Below, piece by piece: positions 60,001 through 64,000 of a DNA stretch of 64,000 nucleotides. Made by a program: the position numbers and the translations under genes. Below the pieces are notes generated by a model, which searched no databases, was not told where the DNA came from, and saw only the letters and a program-made list of their open reading frames with translations. Origin of the DNA: JAGVXH01 sp043810285 (GTDB taxonomy: Archaea; Nanobdellota; Nanobdellia; Pacearchaeales; GW2011-AR1); contig JBDROH010000022.1 in NCBI GenBank assembly GCA_043810285.1, positions 9,330 through 73,329 on the forward strand, given 5' to 3'. Position 1 is the first letter of the stretch; each line of letters opens with the position of its first letter.

Positions 60001-60303
60001 TCCTGCATAATTAATTGTCATCTCTATCCAAATTGGAGCTGAATAAGTTAATTTTCTTAACCTTGCCTCTGCAGGAGTTACCAGCTTCGAAGAACCATCC
60101 GACTCGATTATATTTGGTTTACCTACAATAACCTTTCCCAGTTTAATTTCAAAATCCTCATTAGGTAATGAATCCGAAAGTCCAGTAACAATTTCCTGCA
60201 TCCTAGTTTCAACAAAATCATTAAAAGATTTAATATTAGATTCGACTAGCGAATGATTTTTCAAAAACTCTCTAACTAAAATATGATCATTTATCGCAAC
60301 CAT
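57040..60303 (-). CDS. rpoB: RNA polymerase subunit B (undivided)
   Basis: A 1087-residue second-largest subunit, B'' and B' in one chain: ERVMVMAEDLASNQTF, RRKFFSIKTIAKSTLFTHRIESAIATGSW, HPTHYGRFCPIETPEGTEIGL, SRFRPYVSVEL, and the C-terminal HICSKCGSLV...CRLCHS zinc ribbon. I start at the ATG 60303, one base after the rpoH stop. The open frame goes 17 codons further, but that overlaps rpoH. Confidence 0.96.
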   Translation of the reverse strand: MVAINDHILVREFLKNHSLVESNIKSFNDFVETRMQEIVTGLSDSLPNEDFEIKLGKVIVGKPNIIESDGSSKLVTPAEARLRKLTYSAPIWIEMTINYAGQIETEKVELGRIPIMIKSGACNLNGMSEEDLIKNYIDPKDTGGYFLINGNERVMVMAEDLASNQTFIEWQKIKKRLVLRLFSQKDAYKIPISLSENSEGILEVSFSRFRDIPAMVLLKALGLSSDADIAKLVRKQTDGLIVNFYEFATVTNVNDALMWIAEKSSLQGTNKEMLDRVKQRIDSYFLPHIGLNKETRLEKAKTLCKFIKQFYVTKENPKDSMTDKDHYANKRVRLSGDLLSDLFRVNMSILLREVQHTLQKTVKRRKFFSIKTIAKSTLFTHRIESAIATGSWIGERNGVTQNMDMNNSFSVMSQLQRVTSTLPGEQENLAARTVHPTHYGRFCPIETPEGTEIGLRKNLALLARISTRTLMDHGNILNILKGFVNKNDEGDIDIFYNGRFIGVTNDVRAFVSVVRDYRREGKLPIEMSVKFDKFLDTVFISSEIGRVIRPLIIVENGVSKLRTEHLELIRNGSLTWEGLFKEKILEYLDAAEEDDCYVALNESDLTEEHTHLEVDPVDLLGVSVALIPFGNHSPPARMVKGGSRAYRQGLGLYAGNFPVRIDTDVSLLHYPQKPLVRTFIYDTLDVHPVGQNVILGILPYEGYNIEDATVLNKGSVDRGLARSSRFRPYVSVELNYAGGLKDEIVVPDKDVSGYRTEESYRFLEDDGIVYPEAEMISGEVVIGKISPPKFLSEAREISIQTKNEASSAIRQEETGIIDAVFVAQDKEGNKIVQVRTRELRIPEIGDKFSNPHSQKGIVGMVAPEADIPFTVNGIRPDIMFNPHGIPSRMTVSYLMDILGGKVAALSGKIIDASAFTGETIDTLENNLKKLGFRENGKEIMYNGISGQRMPVKIFIGNMFYLKLKYMVADRLHARASGKIALLTRQPIEGRARGGALRLGEMEQEALVGHGASLLLKERYDSDKVLIHICSKCGSLVIDDKIHNKKVCRLCHSNQVEPIEVSYAFKLLIEELQGLHIITKFHLKNKYE

Positions 60304-60304
60304 T

Positions 60305-60508
60305 TTAAATAACCACCCGAAAATATACCTCTGCAAAATCGCCTTTCCTCTCAATCTTCACAACATCTCCAGTATTGCAACCTTCTGGAAGAGCTGGATC
60401 TTTCTTAGAAATTTTAGGCAGTTGTGCTAAAGCAATATTAAATTGTGCTAAAATCCTCTCAGCTTCGTCGGAATTCAATTTCTCGTGCTTCGGTTGGAGG
60501 GCGTGCAT
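60305..60508 (-). CDS. rpoH: RNA polymerase subunit H
   Basis: A 67-residue subunit homologous to the C-terminus of eukaryotic Rpb5: HALQPKHEKLNSDEAERIL, LPKISKKDPAL, GDVVKIERK...AEVYFRVV. First gene of the polymerase cluster, with a TATA-like AATTTATATTTTA about 25 bp upstream of the ATG. Confidence 0.93.
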   Translation of the reverse strand: MHALQPKHEKLNSDEAERILAQFNIALAQLPKISKKDPALPEGCNTGDVVKIERKGDFAEVYFRVVI

Positions 60509-60613
60509 TTCTGTTAGTAAAATATAAATTTTTAGATAAGAAAAATATCAAAAATAGCTTTAAAAATCTTTTGCTTTTGTTATTCAAAAGTAGTTCGGGC
60601 AAAAATCAAGAAA

Positions 60614-61279
60614 TTATAATCTATTTTTTATTTGAGAGTAAATTTCAGTTCTAGAACACTTAGGTTTAAGATAATCTTTGACCTTCGAACCGATTAGAAT
60701 TTCAGAAAAACTGTTACTCAAATTTAAAAAAAATGCTTCAGGACCCAAGCCTTTAATTAAATGAGGCAAATCAACAAGTTTTCTTCGAATTTTCTCTTGT
60801 TTCTTTTCAATCTTTAAATTATTAATATTAAAAGGCACACCCAAAGATGAATCAAATACATTATTAAACGACGCTTCAATTCTAGATTGCTCACTCGGAA
60901 AAATAATCTGTTCTTTCCCTAAATCAAAATCAATACCCTCGCCAGTTAAAACACCATAATCTAGATGAAATTGAGTTGAAAATGTCATCTTTATAGGTAA
61001 GACCATCTTTGAAGTATCATTAAAAGAATCAATATATTTTATAGGTTCTCGATGATACCTCACAATAGCTATTTCTTTACCTCTAGAATCCCTTACTTGA
61101 TTATCCAATTCATAAAAAGATTTCCAAGATATAGAATTTGTGCCAACAGAACAAAAAACAAAATCATCAAACTTTTTCCCTAAACTTTCTTCTCCCTCCT
61201 TAATTCGTTCCCTTAAAGAATTAATTTCATCGTGTGTGTCTTGTAACTTCTTCGAAAGTCCTTCAACCCTTTCATTCAT
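60614..61279 (-). CDS. Hypothetical protein with N-terminal coiled coil (221 aa)
   Basis: The N-terminal 40 residues are a coiled coil (NERVEGLSKKLQDTHDEINSL), then an alpha/beta globular part of about 170 residues with no recognised motif or membrane segment (one Cys in FVFCSVG). It lies between rpoH and tRNA-Lys. Function unknown. Confidence 0.5.
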   Translation of the reverse strand: MNERVEGLSKKLQDTHDEINSLRERIKEGEESLGKKFDDFVFCSVGTNSISWKSFYELDNQVRDSRGKEIAIVRYHREPIKYIDSFNDTSKMVLPIKMTFSTQFHLDYGVLTGEGIDFDLGKEQIIFPSEQSRIEASFNNVFDSSLGVPFNINNLKIEKKQEKIRRKLVDLPHLIKGLGPEAFFLNLSNSFSEILIGSKVKDYLKPKCSRTEIYSQIKNRL

Positions 61280-61412
61280 AAAAAATAAACCTCCTGAGAC
61301 TATTTAAAAACTTATATGATAAAGATATATATTCAAATTTATTTGAGGATAAATTTATTCTTGCCTTAAATATTCCGCCCTGTATGTACTTCTGGTGAAG
61401 CAATCCCACAAG

Positions 61413-61421
61413 TTTTTAAAT
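61413..61421 (+). promoter_or_regulatory. TATA box of tRNA-Lys
   Basis: TTTTTAAAT lies about 27 bp upstream of the mature tRNA 5' end (61444), the usual distance for archaeal tRNA promoters. Confidence 0.6.
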
Positions 61422-61443
61422 CAAAATTTCTCATAGATACTAT

Positions 61444-61518
61444 GGCTCCGTAGCTCAGTCTGGCTAGAGCACTGGACTTTTAATCCAGGTGTCGGGGGTT
61501 CAAATCCCCTCGGGGCCA
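61444..61518 (+). tRNA. tRNA-Lys (TTT)
   Basis: A 75-nt cloverleaf: acceptor GGCTCCG/CGGGGCC, anticodon stem CTGGA/TCCAG around CTTTTAA (anticodon TTT), T-arm GGGGGTTCAAATCCCCT, discriminator A. No intron, no CCA. It is followed by a tRNA-tail element that ends in a second copy of its 3' end. Confidence 0.96.
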
Positions 61519-61665
61519 TAAGTGCTATCGAAGATAGCACATATTCTCTGGAGATTTTAAGTCACGGCAAAGTCGGGGGCGAAGAATTTGCTCCGAGTAA
61601 AATAAAATTCAGATAGATATTTTTACGAGGTGTGAATTATGAGTAAAATCCCCTCGGGGCCATAA
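61519..61665 (+). repeat. tRNA-tail element behind tRNA-Lys
   Basis: A perfect hairpin (GTGCTATC/GATAGCAC, loop GAA, 61522-61540) starts 4 bp after the tRNA. A conserved core runs from GGGGGCGAAGAATTTGCTC (61575-61593) through TAAAATTCAGATAGATATTT (61603-61622) to GTGAATTATGAG. The element closes with an exact 20-bp copy of the tRNA 3' end and flank (61646-61665 equals 61502-61521). Core stem GTAAAA/TTTTAC corresponds to ACAAAA/TTTTGT behind tRNA-Ser, with compensatory changes. Confidence 0.75.
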
Positions 61666-61720
61666 AAATTTGAAATCACGAACAACATAGTTTTAAATAA
61701 TCCAACGCTTATTTTTTCTG

Positions 61721-62131
61721 ATGTATAAGTTTTTAGAACATACTGCAGATGTAAAATTCAGAATTGAGAGTCCTACAATTGAAGAACTGTTCAGTTCGGC
61801 CGCCGAAGCTTTAAACGAAACTATTCGAGGAGATATTAAGATTTTAGAACAAGAAGAGAAGAGTTTTGAAATTGAAGGAAAAGATTTAGAAGAACTCCTC
61901 TACAACTTTTTAGAAGAATTTTTATTTTTACTAGATGCTGAAGATTTTCTAATTTCAAAAATTAAAAGTATTCAAATTGATTTAGAAAATAAAAGAATAA
62001 AATGTGCTGTAACAGGAGATAAAGCAGATAATTATAAATTTACTAACGACGTTAAGGCAATAACCTATAACGAAATGTTCGTCAAAAAAAAAGAGGGCAA
62101 GTTTATTTGTGAGGTAGTTTTAGATGTATAA
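61721..62131 (+). CDS. Archease
   Basis: A 136-residue archease: MYKFLEHTADVKFRIESP, SSAAEALNETI, LYNFLEEFLFLLDAEDF and the C-terminal KAITYNEMFVKKKEGKF with the metal-binding Asp/Glu. It activates RtcB ligase, promoting multiple turnover and altering NTP use. It overlaps rtcB by 8 bp, a conserved operon. Confidence 0.93.
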   Translation: MYKFLEHTADVKFRIESPTIEELFSSAAEALNETIRGDIKILEQEEKSFEIEGKDLEELLYNFLEEFLFLLDAEDFLISKIKSIQIDLENKRIKCAVTGDKADNYKFTNDVKAITYNEMFVKKKEGKFICEVVLDV

Positions 62132-63542
62132 AGAACAGTTGAAAAAAATATCTGAATTTGAATACGAATTACCTAGAACTGGTAAAATGAATGTCCCAGG
62201 GAAATTATTTTTATCCGAAAAATTATTAAACGACGTCGAGGAAAATTCTCTTAAACAAATTGCCAACGTTGCAACGCTACCAGGAATTCAAAAATATTCA
62301 ATTGGTCTTTCAGATATGCATACTGGTTACGGATTTCCTATCGGGGGTGTAGCCGCATTTGACATTGAAACTGGAATTATTAGCCCGGGGGGAGTTGGCT
62401 ACGATATTAATTGCTCAGTTCGTTTACTAAAAACGAATTTAAAGATAGACGATTTAAAAGGAAAGGAAAAAGAAATTACACATTCATTATTCAGGACAAT
62501 TCCCTCGGGAGTTGGTCACGGCGGAAAGTTGAATCTTAATGAAAAAGAATTAAATAAAGTTCTCCTCGGAGGAGCACAATGGGCTGTTGAGAAAGGTTAT
62601 GGTAAGAAAGAAGATTATTTACATATTGAAGAAAATGGAAAGTTAGAAAATGCCAACCCGTCGGCCGTATCACAAAGAGCAAAAAGTCGAGGCATGCCCC
62701 AATTAGGCTCGCTCGGTGCTGGAAACCATTTTTTAGATGTATTACTCGTCGATGAAATTTTTGATAAAAACATCGCGAAAGTTTTTGGTTTAGAGAAAGA
62801 ACAAATCGTTATTATGATTCATTGTGGTTCACGAGGATTAGGGCATCAAGTAGCTTCGGATTATATTAAGCTGATGGACAATGAATATGGACATCCAGAT
62901 TTTGATAGAGAATTAGTAAATGCTCCAATTAAATCCGAACTTGGAAAGAGATATTTATCTGCGATGGCCTGTGCCGCAAACTTTGCATTTGCGAACAAAC
63001 AATTAATCACTCATTGGATTCGTGAAAATATGAAAAATTATTTCCCTGACTTCAAAGCAGAAGTAGTATACGATATTTGCCATAACATTGCAAAATTTGA
63101 AAATCATATTATCGATGGAAAAGAGAGAAAAGTTTTGGTTATGAGGAAAGGAGCAACGAGGTCTTTCGGTCCAGGTAGAAAAGAAATTCCGGGAGATTAC
63201 AGAAAAGTTGGTCAGCCAGTTTTAATTCCAGGGTCGATGGGAACTCCGAGTTATGTTTTATGTGGAACAAAAAAAGCGGAAGAGATTTCATTTGGCTCGA
63301 CGGCACACGGCGCTGGAAGGGTAAAAAGCCGAACTCAAGCACACAAAGATATGACTTTCGAAGAAGCAAAAAAAGACATGGAAAAACGAGGAATCATTGT
63401 TGAATTCGGAAACCAAAAAGGTTTGATTGAAGAATCCCCATTTTCTTATAAAAATATCGAAGAAGTTATCCGAGTTTCCCACGAAGCAGGAATTGGGAAA
63501 AAAGTCGCAAAACTAAAACCTATTTTAGTAATAATTGGATAA
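62124..63542 (+). CDS. rtcB: RNA-splicing ligase RtcB
   Basis: A 472-residue 3'-phosphate RNA ligase: GVGYDINCSVRLL (metal-binding Cys), LGSLGAGNHFLDVLL, IHCGSRGLGHQV, ENHIIDGKERKVLVMRKGAT, and STAHGAGRVKSR with the guanylated His395. It joins tRNA exons after intron removal and also seals broken RNA. Inteins, common in archaeal RtcB, are absent. Co-transcribed with archease. Confidence 0.96.
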   Translation: MYKEQLKKISEFEYELPRTGKMNVPGKLFLSEKLLNDVEENSLKQIANVATLPGIQKYSIGLSDMHTGYGFPIGGVAAFDIETGIISPGGVGYDINCSVRLLKTNLKIDDLKGKEKEITHSLFRTIPSGVGHGGKLNLNEKELNKVLLGGAQWAVEKGYGKKEDYLHIEENGKLENANPSAVSQRAKSRGMPQLGSLGAGNHFLDVLLVDEIFDKNIAKVFGLEKEQIVIMIHCGSRGLGHQVASDYIKLMDNEYGHPDFDRELVNAPIKSELGKRYLSAMACAANFAFANKQLITHWIRENMKNYFPDFKAEVVYDICHNIAKFENHIIDGKERKVLVMRKGATRSFGPGRKEIPGDYRKVGQPVLIPGSMGTPSYVLCGTKKAEEISFGSTAHGAGRVKSRTQAHKDMTFEEAKKDMEKRGIIVEFGNQKGLIEESPFSYKNIEEVIRVSHEAGIGKKVAKLKPILVIIG

Positions 63543-63607
63543 TTAAATAACAAGTAAAGCAAATAAGATAGGAACAGATTTATAAATTCTAATTACGAAA
63601 TAAAATT

Positions 63608-63943
63608 ATGAAAAAGAGAGGAAAATGGTTCCAGAAAAAAATAGTAATTGCTGTTCTGGTTGTTCTATTAATCGGAACTCTTTCTGTTGCCTTATATAAT
63701 AGTAGATATTTCGCAGAAAAAAGAGAGGAAGAAAAAGCAGTAAAAGCAGAATATCAAAAATGTATTGAAAAGACTGAAATTGAAAATAAAGAAGATTACT
63801 GTAAATACCATATAAATCTCGGATTTGCAACTATGACCCAAAATGAAAAATATTGCGAGGATATGCCTATGGAAGAAATGACCGAAGAATGCCTTAATGA
63901 AATAAAAAAAATAAAAGAGGGAACACCTCCTTTCCCATATTAA
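63608..63943 (+). CDS. Membrane-anchored Cys-paired hypothetical protein (111 aa)
   Basis: A basic head (MKKRGKWFQKK), one transmembrane helix (about 12-30), then a charged external domain with four Cys (QKCIEK, DYCKYH, KYCEDM, EECLNE) spaced as two helical hairpins that could form disulfides. Likely extracytoplasmic. The start is supported by a TATA-like TTTATAAATT upstream. The following gene begins 1 bp later. Confidence 0.6.
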   Translation: MKKRGKWFQKKIVIAVLVVLLIGTLSVALYNSRYFAEKREEEKAVKAEYQKCIEKTEIENKEDYCKYHINLGFATMTQNEKYCEDMPMEEMTEECLNEIKKIKEGTPPFPY

Positions 63944-63944
63944 A

Positions 63945-64000
63945 ATGAACAACTCCATAAAAAAAACAGTATTAATCTCACTAATGATTATCGTCTTAAG
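63945..64000 (+). CDS. Start of a secreted or membrane protein (cut by window end)
   Basis: The frame opens at ATG 63945 and reads MNNSIKKTVLISLMIIVL up to the window edge: a basic start plus hydrophobic stretch like a signal peptide. Probably co-transcribed with the preceding gene. The rest is outside the window. Confidence 0.45.
   Translation, partial: MNNSIKKTVLISLMIIVL

Noticed and set aside
62124..63542. Intein in RtcB, or inteins in RNA polymerase and the elongation factors
   Set aside because: Lengths and motif spacing are normal and no intein blocks are present.

Overview
The window is a stretch of an AT-rich archaeal chromosome. Archaeal hallmarks are an archaeal RNA polymerase cluster (rpoH-rpoB-rpoA), EF-1A and EF-2 with a diphthamide-type His loop plus diphthine synthase, RNase P subunit p30, archaeal CCA-adding enzyme, Trm5, archease-RtcB, cupin-type phosphoglucose isomerase, archaeal FBA and TIM, TrmB-type regulator, and TATA boxes about 25 bp ahead of mostly leaderless genes. 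Short genes, many small coiled-coil or membrane proteins, DUF5661/DUF357/OapC proteins and the overall gene style suggest a DPANN archaeon (Woesearchaeota/Pacearchaeota-like). That placement is inference; no 16S rRNA is present.

Layout. 0-3.6 kb: a coiled-coil protein, a GGDEF diguanylate cyclase (unusual for an archaeon) and an XPD/DinG-like helicase. 3.6-14.2 kb: an accessory island with gene fragments, a Fic protein, an MNT-HEPN toxin-antitoxin pair, a hydrolase-glycosyltransferase fusion, a NYN nuclease, a DUF4143 ATPase, a tyrosine integrase next to tRNA-Asp, an intact insertion sequence with a 17-bp target duplication, a dispersed ~120-bp repeat family, and copies of a 10-bp word identical to the tRNA-Asp 3' end. 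14.4-25.4 kb: U32 protein, PAP2 phosphatase, nuclease, ribosomal protein uS10, two tRNA-Ser genes flanking an ATPase, DEAD-box helicase, lipase and a secreted metalloprotease. 25.5-33.5 kb: a tightly overlapping minus-strand operon, pfkB-fba-pgi-glucoamylase-tpi-hydC-hydB-hydA-glucokinase. 33.6-47.6 kb: housekeeping (RNase P p30, UMP kinase, CCA enzyme, Trm5, DphB, IleRS, TrmB) among DPANN-type hypotheticals and PIN proteins. 47.8-60.5 kb: the str/RNA polymerase supercluster. 60.6-64 kb: tRNA-Lys, archease and RtcB.

The most interesting system is the 25.5-33.5 kb operon. It encodes an intracellular alpha-glucan hydrolase, four upper-glycolysis steps and TIM, fused transcriptionally to a trimeric NAD(P)H-type [FeFe] hydrogenase with a complete H-cluster motif set. 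In effect it reads as a glycogen/starch-to-hydrogen fermentation unit in one transcript. A second notable signal is a family of non-coding elements (105-147 bp) directly downstream of three different tRNA genes (Ser, Trp, Lys). They share a conserved core with one compensatory stem change, and each ends in a copy of the 3' end of its own tRNA, as though inserted at, or copied with, tRNA ends. I know of no described family matching them, but I could not search.
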